A stretch of DNA of 52,829 nucleotides from Paucimonas sp. (GTDB lineage Bacteria; Pseudomonadota; Gammaproteobacteria; Burkholderiales; Burkholderiaceae_D): NCBI GenBank assembly GCA_028292545.1, contig JAQGMC010000004.1, forward strand, positions 1 through 52,829. The letters run 5' to 3'. The notes beneath the pieces were generated by a model, which had not been told where the DNA came from, ran no database searches, and saw only the letters and a program-made list of their open reading frames with translations. Below, piece after piece: positions 27,907 to 35,944 of the stretch (within the stretch, counting starts at the first letter, position 1; the number at the start of each line of letters is the position of its first letter). The position numbers were made by a program, and so were the translations under genes.

Positions 27907-29625
27907 TTACATCTCGCGCGACTCGCCGCCAGAAGCGGTATTCGACGGACCGTGATCTCGCACCGGCTCGGGCACCCGGGCGACGACGATATGCTTGCCG
28001 TAAAACATAGCAAGCTGAGGGAATTCGCTCGTGAGCGACAGGGTAAGCTCGAGCAGATCAACCGGCATCGACAGCAGGCCTACCCGTCCCTCCCTGGCCA
28101 GCGCCTCGGCGTGCGAATCCAATTGATTCAGCCACGAATACACGCGCGCCGTATTCAAGGCAGTCAAGCCCGCCTTCACCTGGCGGTAGTGCTCCAGTGC
28201 GGCTTTACCCTCGCGCCGCGTCTCGGGCGAGGATGATGCTTGCAAACGTGCTTCAACCATGGACAGGAACTTGTCTGGCGTGACGGCGGGTGTGTCAAGG
28301 ATGTCGATCATGCCCGGTGGCGCATCGCGCCGCACCAGGGCAAGCAGCCTGGCCCGCGCGCGCTCGGTCGCCTTGCTGAAGCCCTCAAATGTGGCGGCAG
28401 ACTCGTCCTGCAGCCTGACCGCCTGTTGGCTTGCGCCAGGCAAGGGAACCGATACGCCAGTCTGGTAGACCGTCACCCCGACGCCGCGCCCCGGCTCGCC
28501 ATGCAAGGCTGCCGCCAACAGGATGTTGGCGTACTCCATCACATTGGCCTCGCCCTGAAATCCGGCCAATACCACGGTGCCGGCCAGGGAACGGCGGCCG
28601 TCGAGCGCACCTCCCTCCAATGTGGTCATGTCCACCTGGGAGCGGAAAACAGCAGTCAGTTTTGCCGCCACTTGCCCCGCGCTCGGAGCAACGCCAGGCG
28701 CCGGCGCGCTGAGCGAAGCCGGTACCATGATCATTCCCTGGAGGCTGGCGCGCTTTTCCGCGCCCAGCAGTAAGCCGTCTTCGCCGGTCACGACGCTGAT
28801 GGAAAGGCCCGTCGCCGGAGGAACCCGCCCGAGCTCCTGGAGCAGCGGGGTTATTTCAAGGCCGAGCGCCTGGTTATGCAAAGGGCCGCGCAACTGCATG
28901 AATTCTTGCAGCGCCTGGCCAAGCTTGGCAGCGACCTCCGGCTTGCCCAGGTGCTGTGCGCTAGCCTTCCACCGTTTCAGCTGGGCGATGCCATCGTACA
29001 GCGTCCAGCTGGTTTGTCCGACTTCTCCCAACTGGTGCTGGATCGCCAGCTCAATTACCCTGGTGATCAGATGGCCGACTTTATGGCGATTTATGCGGTC
29101 GGAGGTCGCGGCTTGGGCGCCAACCGACTGAACGCCCAGAGGATTACCCAGCCAGTTCCGGGCATGATCGGTCATCAACACTTTGCCGGAGCGTCCAGTG
29201 AAATCGCCATGGTGCTTGAGCAGTTGCTTGACGTCGGCCAGCGCCTGTTCGTCCTTCGAGGGCAGCAAGATGACGACGTGCTTGCCGTTCAACTTGGCGT
29301 TACCAGGAAGACCCTGGTAACTGACCACGAAGCGGTCGCTGGCGGCGCGCAGGAATTCGTCCACCTGGCAATCGCCACCGCGGCAAGGAGGCGGCAAGCT
29401 CCCCTGCTGCTGCATGGTCGTCAAGCGGGGCATCGCGGTGGCGCGGGCCTGGGCCTGGTTCAAGGGCCGCGGGGTAAGCGGTTGGCCGGGAGCGCGCTGG
29501 TTGACACTCGGACAGGTGGATGTCAGCAAGTGCATCCAGGTATGTGTCTGTGCCGCACGGGACTGGACCGGGTTCGGGCAAGTGTGCTGAGTCGTGCTGG
29601 TGCTAGACGGTATTGTCGTGGCCAT
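27907..29625 (-). CDS. Unknown repeat protein, candidate secreted effector
   Basis: 572 residues; not recognised as a known family. The ATG has AAGGA about ten bases upstream. The first 85 residues are rich in Ser, Thr, Pro and Gln and look disordered. Two structured halves follow (about 90-300 and 315-555) in which a strand such as GKHVVILLPSKDEQ or LAGTVVLAGFQGEA is followed by several helices and a closing strand (LSISVVTGEDGLLL; FYGKHIVVARV). The 653-residue protein at 35945-37906 has a similar two-fold layout. No transmembrane segment and no Sec signal are visible. Inference: a disordered polar N-terminus plus a modular body fits a type III-type effector, but no secretion genes are in the window. 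Confidence 0.6.
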   Translation of the reverse strand: MATTIPSSTSTTQHTCPNPVQSRAAQTHTWMHLLTSTCPSVNQRAPGQPLTPRPLNQAQARATAMPRLTTMQQQGSLPPPCRGGDCQVDEFLRAASDRFVVSYQGLPGNAKLNGKHVVILLPSKDEQALADVKQLLKHHGDFTGRSGKVLMTDHARNWLGNPLGVQSVGAQAATSDRINRHKVGHLITRVIELAIQHQLGEVGQTSWTLYDGIAQLKRWKASAQHLGKPEVAAKLGQALQEFMQLRGPLHNQALGLEITPLLQELGRVPPATGLSISVVTGEDGLLLGAEKRASLQGMIMVPASLSAPAPGVAPSAGQVAAKLTAVFRSQVDMTTLEGGALDGRRSLAGTVVLAGFQGEANVMEYANILLAAALHGEPGRGVGVTVYQTGVSVPLPGASQQAVRLQDESAATFEGFSKATERARARLLALVRRDAPPGMIDILDTPAVTPDKFLSMVEARLQASSSPETRREGKAALEHYRQVKAGLTALNTARVYSWLNQLDSHAEALAREGRVGLLSMPVDLLELTLSLTSEFPQLAMFYGKHIVVARVPEPVRDHGPSNTASGGESREM

Positions 29626-29750
29626 TTTGCTTCGTCCTTACAGGAACAAGAGAAGCGGTATGGGGCACGGCGACAATTCCGGTTCTTTTTATTAGGGCCG
29701 GCATTTTGTGCAGCCGACAGGAATCCCTTAAACACATATTGGTGCGAACA

Positions 29751-30947
29751 TCAAATTAGATGGCATCGGATGACCGCCGGCGCGCCGCATAATTTGCTCA
29801 TCAATTCTGGCGGTATGGCTTCATCCACGTCGGTGATCGCATAGCCAATCGGGCCTTTGGTCTGCAAGTGCTGGGCGACGATGTTCAGGCCGAGCGCGGC
29901 ATATTCCGCATTCATGCGGGCAATCACACCCGGCTCGTTGCGATGCACATTGAGGATACGGCTCACCACTTCCTTGGCCTGGTGCGCGATCTCTGGGAAA
30001 TTGACAGCCGAGCGTGTGGTGCCGGCGCCCAGGAAGCGAACCAGTTTTTCCGCCACCTCGCGTCCGATATTGGCTTGCGCCTCTTCGGTGCTGCCGCCGA
30101 TATGCGGGGTCAGGATGACATTGTCGCGCCCGCGCAGGGGCGAGATGAATTCTTCTTTCTCGCTTTTGGGTTCGGTCGGGAAGACGTCCAGCGCCGCGCC
30201 CGCCAGGCGCCCTTCTCCGAGCGCCGCATCGAGCGCCTCGATATCGACGACGCCGCCGCGCGAGGCGTTGATCAGGACAGCTGTTTTTTTCATCAAGGCC
30301 AGGCGTGCGCCGTCCATCAGCTTGACTGTGCCGGGGCCGCCCGGCACGTGGAGCGTCACGACATCGCTTTGCGCCAGCACTTCGGCCAGCGGCAGCGGCC
30401 TGGCATTGCCAAGCGGCAGCTTGCTCTCCGGGTCGTAATAGCGCACCTGCATGCCCACGCTCTCAGCAAGGATGCCAACCTGTGCGCCGATATTGCCGTA
30501 GCCGATGATGCCCAGGGTCTTGTTGCGCACCTCGTATGCGCCCTGGGCATTCTTGTCCCAGACGCCGCGGTGCGCCTTGGCGTTTTTTTCGGGTATGCGC
30601 CGCAATAGCAGGATGGCCTGGGCAATCACCAGTTCCGCCACCGAGCGCGTATTCGAATATGGCGCATTGAATACCGGTATGCCGCGCATCGCAGCCGCCT
30701 GCAGGTCGACCTGGTTGGTGCCAATACAAAAGCAGCCGATGGCCTGCAGCGACGGCAAGGCTTGCAGCACCTCGGCCGTCAAATGCGTGTTGGAGCGTAT
30801 GCCGACGGCGGCCGCGCCCTGGAGCGCGTCCAGCAGGGCCGGGCCGGACAAGGCGCGCGGCACTTGCTCTATGTCGGTGAAGCCATGCTCGGTCAAGTAT
30901 TGCACGGCATTCGGATGGATTTTTTCCAGCAAAACAATCTTGCTCAT
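29751..30947 (-). CDS. serA: D-3-phosphoglycerate dehydrogenase
   Basis: 398 residues. First step of serine synthesis: NAD-dependent oxidation of 3-phosphoglycerate to 3-phosphohydroxypyruvate. NAD-binding motif LGIIGYGNIGAQVG; catalytic residues Arg in INASRGGVVD, Glu in LDVFPTEP and His in ILTPHIGGSTEEAQ. The C-terminal part is an ACT-type regulatory domain (HRNEPGVIARMNAEYA), as in the E. coli-like serine-inhibited form. The start is set at the ATG at 30947, eight bases after the ferredoxin reductase stop; the longer frame adds only five residues and overlaps that gene. The two genes are probably co-transcribed. Confidence 0.94.
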   Translation of the reverse strand: MSKIVLLEKIHPNAVQYLTEHGFTDIEQVPRALSGPALLDALQGAAAVGIRSNTHLTAEVLQALPSLQAIGCFCIGTNQVDLQAAAMRGIPVFNAPYSNTRSVAELVIAQAILLLRRIPEKNAKAHRGVWDKNAQGAYEVRNKTLGIIGYGNIGAQVGILAESVGMQVRYYDPESKLPLGNARPLPLAEVLAQSDVVTLHVPGGPGTVKLMDGARLALMKKTAVLINASRGGVVDIEALDAALGEGRLAGAALDVFPTEPKSEKEEFISPLRGRDNVILTPHIGGSTEEAQANIGREVAEKLVRFLGAGTTRSAVNFPEIAHQAKEVVSRILNVHRNEPGVIARMNAEYAALGLNIVAQHLQTKGPIGYAITDVDEAIPPELMSKLCGAPAVIRCHLI

Positions 30948-30955
30948 GTTCGACC

Positions 30956-31738
30956 TTACCAATAGTTCTCGGTGATGAAATGCCCGCTGGTTGCGCGTCG
31001 CACCGGGCGCATGCCGCGCGCATGCAGCAAGGCACGCGTTTCTTCAATCATCGCTGGATTGCCGCATAACATGACGCGGGCACTGTCCGGGCCGACGCTT
31101 GCGCCGGCCAGGGCTTCCAGTTCGCCCGACTGCAGCAAAGTCGTGATCCGACCATGCAGCACACCGGCCGGCAGCGACGCTGGCGGATCGCGTGTCACGG
31201 CTTGCAGCAGGCGCAGGCTGCCGCCGCTGGCCGCTTCCAGCGCCCGCAATTCAGTCGTATAGGACAGTTCGGCCACGTGCCGCGCGCCGTGCACCAGCAC
31301 CAGGCGCTTGAACCGGGACCAGACCGCGGCATCGCGCAGCATGGAGACATAAGGCCCGAGCCCGGTGCCGGTGGCCAGCATCCAGAGCGTGTCGCCATCG
31401 GTGAAGCGATCCGCCGTCATGAAACCGAAAGCGTGCTTGTCGACCGACATGCGGTCCGCAGGCGCCAGCAAGCGCAAGTGTTCGGTGAACTCGCCGCCGG
31501 TAACGACAACGCCGTAATACTCCAGCCAATCCTCGTGCGGCGCCGACACCACTGAAAAGGCGCGCCATACCAGTTGCCCGCGTTCGTCGGGCAAACCCAG
31601 GCGCGAATACTGGCCCGGCATGAAGCGGTAGGCGCTCGGTCGCGTCAGCCGGAAACTCAACAGGCTGTCGGTCCAGTAATGGACGTCAATCACCGTTTCT
31701 TCAGTGTATTTGGCAGCGGGGTCGGTTGTCGTGTTCAT
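30956..31738 (-). CDS. fpr: Ferredoxin--NADP(+) reductase
   Basis: 260 residues from the ATG at 31738 with AGGA upstream; the open frame extends 220 codons further but that part is not family-like. FAD-binding domain motif YRFMPGQYSRLGL with WRAFSVVSAPHE, and NADP-binding domain with LATGTGLGPYVSMLRD and VMLCGNPAMIEETR. The C-terminus ends HFITENYW, typical of the bacterial Fpr subclass with an aromatic end. It transfers electrons between NADPH and ferredoxin or flavodoxin, mainly for redox stress. It is followed eight bases later by serA and lies divergent to the kinase-like gene. Confidence 0.92.
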   Translation of the reverse strand: MNTTTDPAAKYTEETVIDVHYWTDSLLSFRLTRPSAYRFMPGQYSRLGLPDERGQLVWRAFSVVSAPHEDWLEYYGVVVTGGEFTEHLRLLAPADRMSVDKHAFGFMTADRFTDGDTLWMLATGTGLGPYVSMLRDAAVWSRFKRLVLVHGARHVAELSYTTELRALEAASGGSLRLLQAVTRDPPASLPAGVLHGRITTLLQSGELEALAGASVGPDSARVMLCGNPAMIEETRALLHARGMRPVRRATSGHFITENYW

Positions 31739-31960
31739 TGCCGCAATCCTGGTTGCGCGATCAAGCCAGCGCCGGTTGGCGCCTGAAGACAATACCTGAT
31801 CTACGGCTATTCCGGTTGAGCGCGCCCGAAGCCTGATAGTTCTGCGGCTCCCACATTTGATTAAAGGAACATTGTTCGTTCTTCGGTTACGAAGCGGGCT
31901 CCGAATTTTGCCATCAAGACTGAGGCATGGCGGTCCGATCAACTTCTGTGCTGAGCAATC

Positions 31961-33541
31961 ATGGATATCACCCCGACTTTTAGCAGTACGCAGGCAGGAC
32001 CGGCCACCCGCAAAAGGCTGCGCGAGGACACGCCGGCACCCAGGCGCGTAACCCGTCCCAGGTTTTCCAGTATCGATAGCGAGGCCACAGTGCATGTGCG
32101 ACGACCCGCCCCTGCTGCCTGCAATCCAGCTTGGCCACCCGTGGAAACCAGCGCTAACCATCCGTTGTCCGCCGTGGAAGCGGGCGCGTCGATTGATCCA
32201 ATAAGTGATTGGGCCTGGCCCGAACATGACGAGTGGATCGCGGCCCCGCCCTCGCCTGCCGTCGGCCGGGAGGCCGAAGCGCTGGTCGATTCGTGGCTGG
32301 CGTGGGATGAAAATGAAGGCCCGGTTCAAGCTGCCATTCCAATGCCGGCCACCATGTCCGGCCCGCAAGGCGCTTCGCCCGCACCGACCGGTGCCCATTA
32401 TGAAATGGCCGCGCAGCTCGCCAGGGTGGGGGTGGACAACCGCGACAAAATAGAGTGGCTGGTCAGCCGATATCGCTTCCTGGGCATACCGTTCAACGCC
32501 TTCACCTTGCCTGAGCTGAATGTGGCCGACTCATTGCGCACACTTGGCAAAGGCGCGACGTCCTCGGTCTTTGAAGTCGAGGCCGCGCCCGGCGTGATGG
32601 CGGCGTTCAAGCCTTCCACCGGCCACGCCGGCGACGCGGCGCGCTGCGCCGGACTGGGTTATAACCAGCTTAACCTGGAGGGGCGCGCTTTATTTGCAGC
32701 GAGGATCGGCCGGGCCTTCTTCCCCAGGCATGTTCCAGCCTGCGTGCCCAGCGTCGACCTGGCAATCGGTGGCGGGCAGCTCGGCACGCTGATGTCGATG
32801 GCACGCGGCCACACCAGCGGCAACCAGCGACACATCTACCATGATGAAGCCTTGCCAAGGGATTGCCGGCTTTATGCGCATCTTCGGCGCTTGCAAGAAG
32901 TGCTGCGGGAACCGCAAGCCATGAAAGACCAGCTGCACCTCATGGGCCTGCAAGGGATCCGGTTCTATGAAAATGGCGACATTTGCATCACTGGCATCCT
33001 GCCCGTAGACCAGCCAGACGATGTCAGCACGCATCCCGAATACAAGCGAGGTTTGACGTGGCTACAGACCTACTGGCTGCTGATCGGGCAGATGGATGGC
33101 CACAGCTTCAACATCATGCTGGATGTGCAAAGAAATCCTGTGGACCAGTCGATCCGGGAAATCATGGTCACCGGCATCGACAATGACGTGTCGGCCAGCA
33201 GCTTGGTGCAGCCCACGGCGATGCGTGAAGCACTCGGTTGCTACGCCTACTTTTGCTGCCTGCACCCCGAAATCATGGACACTGAAATGGCAGATGCGGT
33301 CGACGCCCTGTCAGAAGAATGGATATACAACCTGTCAGGACACTTCCTGACGCATGAGGAAGAGCGGCTGGCCGCGGTCGACCGGCTGACCTTGATGAAA
33401 GAGCATTGCGCCAGCCTGCGCGCCGTGGGCAAGCTGATCTCGCCGCATGACTGGAACACGGTCACGCCGACCGATCCTGCCACCAGCCTTTATGCGCGTG
33501 AAGTGAACGGGGTAACCAAAATGGTCGTCGACATGATCTGA
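31961..33541 (+). CDS. Kinase-fold-like protein with basic low-complexity N-terminus, candidate effector
   Basis: 526 residues, unrecognised as a named family. Residues 1-140 are polar and Pro/Ala/Ser-rich with a basic cluster (RKRLRED, then RRVTRPR) that resembles a nuclear-localisation signal. From about 190 the sequence looks like a kinase nucleotide site: Gly-rich loop LGKGATSSVFEV, a Lys in VMAAFKPS (about 217), a catalytic-loop-like QMDGHSFNIMLD (377-388) and a metal-site-like TGIDNDVS (404-411). The D-x-H-x-x-N followed by I-D-N order resembles PI3/4-kinase-like and effector kinases more than standard Ser/Thr kinases. No Sec signal is seen. Inference: a translocated kinase. It ends four bases before a large inverted repeat that separates it from the convergent fadB-like gene. 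Confidence 0.6.
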   Translation: MDITPTFSSTQAGPATRKRLREDTPAPRRVTRPRFSSIDSEATVHVRRPAPAACNPAWPPVETSANHPLSAVEAGASIDPISDWAWPEHDEWIAAPPSPAVGREAEALVDSWLAWDENEGPVQAAIPMPATMSGPQGASPAPTGAHYEMAAQLARVGVDNRDKIEWLVSRYRFLGIPFNAFTLPELNVADSLRTLGKGATSSVFEVEAAPGVMAAFKPSTGHAGDAARCAGLGYNQLNLEGRALFAARIGRAFFPRHVPACVPSVDLAIGGGQLGTLMSMARGHTSGNQRHIYHDEALPRDCRLYAHLRRLQEVLREPQAMKDQLHLMGLQGIRFYENGDICITGILPVDQPDDVSTHPEYKRGLTWLQTYWLLIGQMDGHSFNIMLDVQRNPVDQSIREIMVTGIDNDVSASSLVQPTAMREALGCYAYFCCLHPEIMDTEMADAVDALSEEWIYNLSGHFLTHEEERLAAVDRLTLMKEHCASLRAVGKLISPHDWNTVTPTDPATSLYAREVNGVTKMVVDMI

Positions 33542-33544
33542 CCC

Positions 33545-33588
33545 GCCGGCCGCCAGGCACCCAATAATGGATGCGACTGGCGGCCGGC
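33545..33588. terminator. Inverted repeat between convergent genes, probable bidirectional terminator
   Basis: A perfect 12-bp inverted repeat (GCCGGCCGCCAG at 33545-33556 and its complement at 33577-33588) with a 20-base loop lies between the ends of the kinase-like gene (33541) and the fadB-like gene (33631). There is no T run, so termination efficiency is uncertain. Confidence 0.5.
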
Positions 33589-33630
33589 CCTGGTTGTCCG
33601 CGGATGGCAGCAGCCGATCCGGGCCCAGCC

Positions 33631-35712
33631 TTAATTGAAAGTCTTGCCTTCGGCCGCCAGGCGCGCCAGCAGCGGCGCCGGCTTCCACGCTTCGCCATGC
33701 CGGCCGCGCGCAAACTTTTCCATCGCGCTCACCACATTGGGCAAACCGACGATATCGGCATACAACATCGGTCCACCGCGATGCAGCGGGAAACCATAGC
33801 CGGTCAGGTAGACCATGTCGATATCGGAGGCACGCAAGGCAATGCCTTCGTCCAGCAATTGCGCGCCTTCGTTGACCAGCGCATAGACCAGGCGCTCGAC
33901 GATTTCCTGGTCGCTGATCTTGCGCCGCTCAACACCGATGTCGGCCGAGTGCTTGACGATCATGTCATTCACCACTTGCGACGGATAAGGCTTGCGGTCG
34001 CCCGCCTTGTAGTCATACCAGCCGGCGCTGGTCTTCTGGCCGTAACGCCCCATCTCGCACAGCAAGTCCGCCGTCTTTGAATACGAAATTTCGGGCGATT
34101 CGATATAGCGCCGCTTGCGGATATACCAGCCAATGTCGTTGCCAGCCAAGTCGCCCATGCGGAACGGTCCCATCGCAAAACCGAACTTTTCGATTGCGCG
34201 GTCAACCTGCTCCGGCAAGGCGCCCTCTTCCAGCAGGAAGCCAGCCTGGCGGCTGTATTGCTCGATCATGCGGTTGCCGATGAAGCCATCGCACACGCCC
34301 GACACCACGCCCACCTTGCGGATTTTTTTCGACAGCGCCATCGCCGTAGCCAGCACATCGGCGCCCGTCTTTGCGCCGCGCACGATTTCCAGCAGGCGCA
34401 TCACATTGGCCGGGCTGAAGAAATGCAGGCCGATCACATCTTGCGGGCGGCGCGTGAAAGCCGCGATCTTGTCAAGGTCCAGCGTGGACGTGTTGGAAGC
34501 GAGGATGGCGCCCGGCTTCATCACTTCATCGAGCTTGCGAAATACGGTTTGCTTCACGTCCATGTCTTCGAACACGGCTTCGATCACAATGTCGGCCTGG
34601 CCGATTTCGTTGTAGTCGAGCGTGCCGCTGATGGCTGCCATGCGCTGGTCGAACTTTTCCTGCGTCAGCTTGCCCTTCTTCATCGAGTTTTCGTAATTCT
34701 TGCGGATCGTCGCCAGCCCCTTGTCCAGCGCTTCCTGCTTCATTTCCAGGAGCTTGACCGGTATGCCGGCATTGGCAAAATTCATCGCAATGCCGCCGCC
34801 CATGGTGCCTGCGCCAATGATGGCGGCGGACTTGATCGGGCGCTGCGGCGTGGAGTCGGGCACATCCGGAATCTTGCTGGCGGCGCGTTCGGCAAAGAAA
34901 GCATGGCGCAAGGCTTTCGATTCCGTCGTTTGCACCAGCGCCCGGAACAATTCGCGCTCAACTTTCAAGCCTTCTTCGAAGCTGGGGCTGGTGACTGCGG
35001 CCGCAACCGCTTCCAGGCATTTGAGCGGCGCCGGGAAAGGACCGGCCACCGCCTTCACCGTATTGCGTGAAAACTGCAGGAAAGCTTCATGGTCGGGATA
35101 ATCGATCTTGCGATCGCGAACCAGCGGCAAGGGCCGCACGTCGGCGATCTTGTTGGCAAACGCAATCGCGCCTTGTAGCAAGTCGCCTTCAACCAACTGG
35201 TCGAACAACCGGGTGCCGGCCAGTTTTTCAGACAGCACCGGATTGCCCGAGACGATCATGTTGAGCGCCATTTCGAGGCCCAGCACGCGCGGCAAGCGTT
35301 GCGTGCCACCGGCGCCCGGCAGCAAGCCCAGCTTCACTTCCGGCAGCGCGATTTGCGCGCCCGGCGCAGCAACCCGGTAGTGACAGCCCAGCGCCAATTC
35401 CAGCCCGCCGCCCATGGCAACGGAATGGATGGCCGCAACAACCGGCTTGCCGGCTTGCTCGAGCAGGTTCAGCACCGTATGCAACGTCGGTTCAGCCAGC
35501 GATTTTGGAGTATTGAATTCCTTGATATCCGCGCCGCCCGAGAAAGCCTTGCCGGCGCCGGTGATGACGATAGCCTTCACCTGGGGATCGTCCTCCGCGC
35601 GCCGGATGCCGTCGGCAATCGCGCTGCGGGTGGCATGGCCCAGGCCATTGACCGGAGGATTGTTGAGCGTGATGACGGCGACGCCACCGTCCACCTTGTA
35701 TTCGGCAGTCAT
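33631..35712 (-). CDS. Bifunctional enoyl-CoA hydratase/3-hydroxyacyl-CoA dehydrogenase (beta-oxidation)
   Basis: 693 residues from the ATG at 35712, which has GGAAGAG upstream. The N-terminal crotonase domain (1-190) has both catalytic Glu residues (GGGLELALGCHYRV and LPEVKLGLLPGAGG) and performs hydration (and possibly isomerisation) of enoyl-CoA. The middle NAD-binding domain begins SAAIIGAGTMGGGIAMNFA and has the His-Glu pair (GLHFFSPANVMRLLEIV); two C-terminal dehydrogenase domains follow. The layout is that of FadB/FadJ, but no thiolase gene is adjacent, so I do not choose a symbol. A palindromic operator-like site lies about 100 bp upstream (35814-35830), suggesting control by a fatty-acid-responsive TetR-type regulator. 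Confidence 0.9.
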   Translation of the reverse strand: MTAEYKVDGGVAVITLNNPPVNGLGHATRSAIADGIRRAEDDPQVKAIVITGAGKAFSGGADIKEFNTPKSLAEPTLHTVLNLLEQAGKPVVAAIHSVAMGGGLELALGCHYRVAAPGAQIALPEVKLGLLPGAGGTQRLPRVLGLEMALNMIVSGNPVLSEKLAGTRLFDQLVEGDLLQGAIAFANKIADVRPLPLVRDRKIDYPDHEAFLQFSRNTVKAVAGPFPAPLKCLEAVAAAVTSPSFEEGLKVERELFRALVQTTESKALRHAFFAERAASKIPDVPDSTPQRPIKSAAIIGAGTMGGGIAMNFANAGIPVKLLEMKQEALDKGLATIRKNYENSMKKGKLTQEKFDQRMAAISGTLDYNEIGQADIVIEAVFEDMDVKQTVFRKLDEVMKPGAILASNTSTLDLDKIAAFTRRPQDVIGLHFFSPANVMRLLEIVRGAKTGADVLATAMALSKKIRKVGVVSGVCDGFIGNRMIEQYSRQAGFLLEEGALPEQVDRAIEKFGFAMGPFRMGDLAGNDIGWYIRKRRYIESPEISYSKTADLLCEMGRYGQKTSAGWYDYKAGDRKPYPSQVVNDMIVKHSADIGVERRKISDQEIVERLVYALVNEGAQLLDEGIALRASDIDMVYLTGYGFPLHRGGPMLYADIVGLPNVVSAMEKFARGRHGEAWKPAPLLARLAAEGKTFN

Positions 35713-35813
35713 GTCTCTTCCTTTTTTGTTGATGCCGTGCAGGGGTGAAGCGCCTGCACGGTCGTAACCCGCTTTGCGGCAAGCGTTCAACTATACCGCA
35801 TATGCGCCGCAAA

Positions 35814-35830
35814 TTAGCACGATCGTATTA
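35814..35830 (-). promoter_or_regulatory. Palindromic operator-like site upstream of the fadB-like gene
   Basis: TTAGCACGATCGTATTA contains the perfect palindrome ACGATCGT with T-A at matching outer positions. It lies about 100 bp before the start of the fadB-like gene. A similar sequence stands upstream of the acyl-CoA ligase (45034-45052). Known: in betaproteobacteria TetR-family fatty-acid regulators (FadP type) bind AT-flanked palindromes of this general form. The assignment is inference. Confidence 0.5.
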
Positions 35831-35944
35831 TTCGACGGCCAGATTCGGGCCCGGTTTTGGGCCGCGGGCGCGGGCGCTGGAAGAAAAGAGACTTGCTCGT
35901 CGAGCGCAGCCGCCCGGCCCGGGCGGCTGCGACTCATGCCGCGC

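Noticed and set aside
27345..28061. A 238-codon minus-strand frame as an intact gene
   Set aside because: Its N-terminal third overlaps the 572-residue protein gene in another frame, and coding-like sequence moves between three frames with a stop in between, so it is better read as a decayed gene.
31866..31893. A hrp-box-like element (GGAAC, 16 bases, then TTACGAA) before the kinase-like gene
   Set aside because: Only part of the GGAACC...CCACNNA consensus is matched, and comparable boxes are not found before the two repeat-protein genes. I could not support type III regulation.
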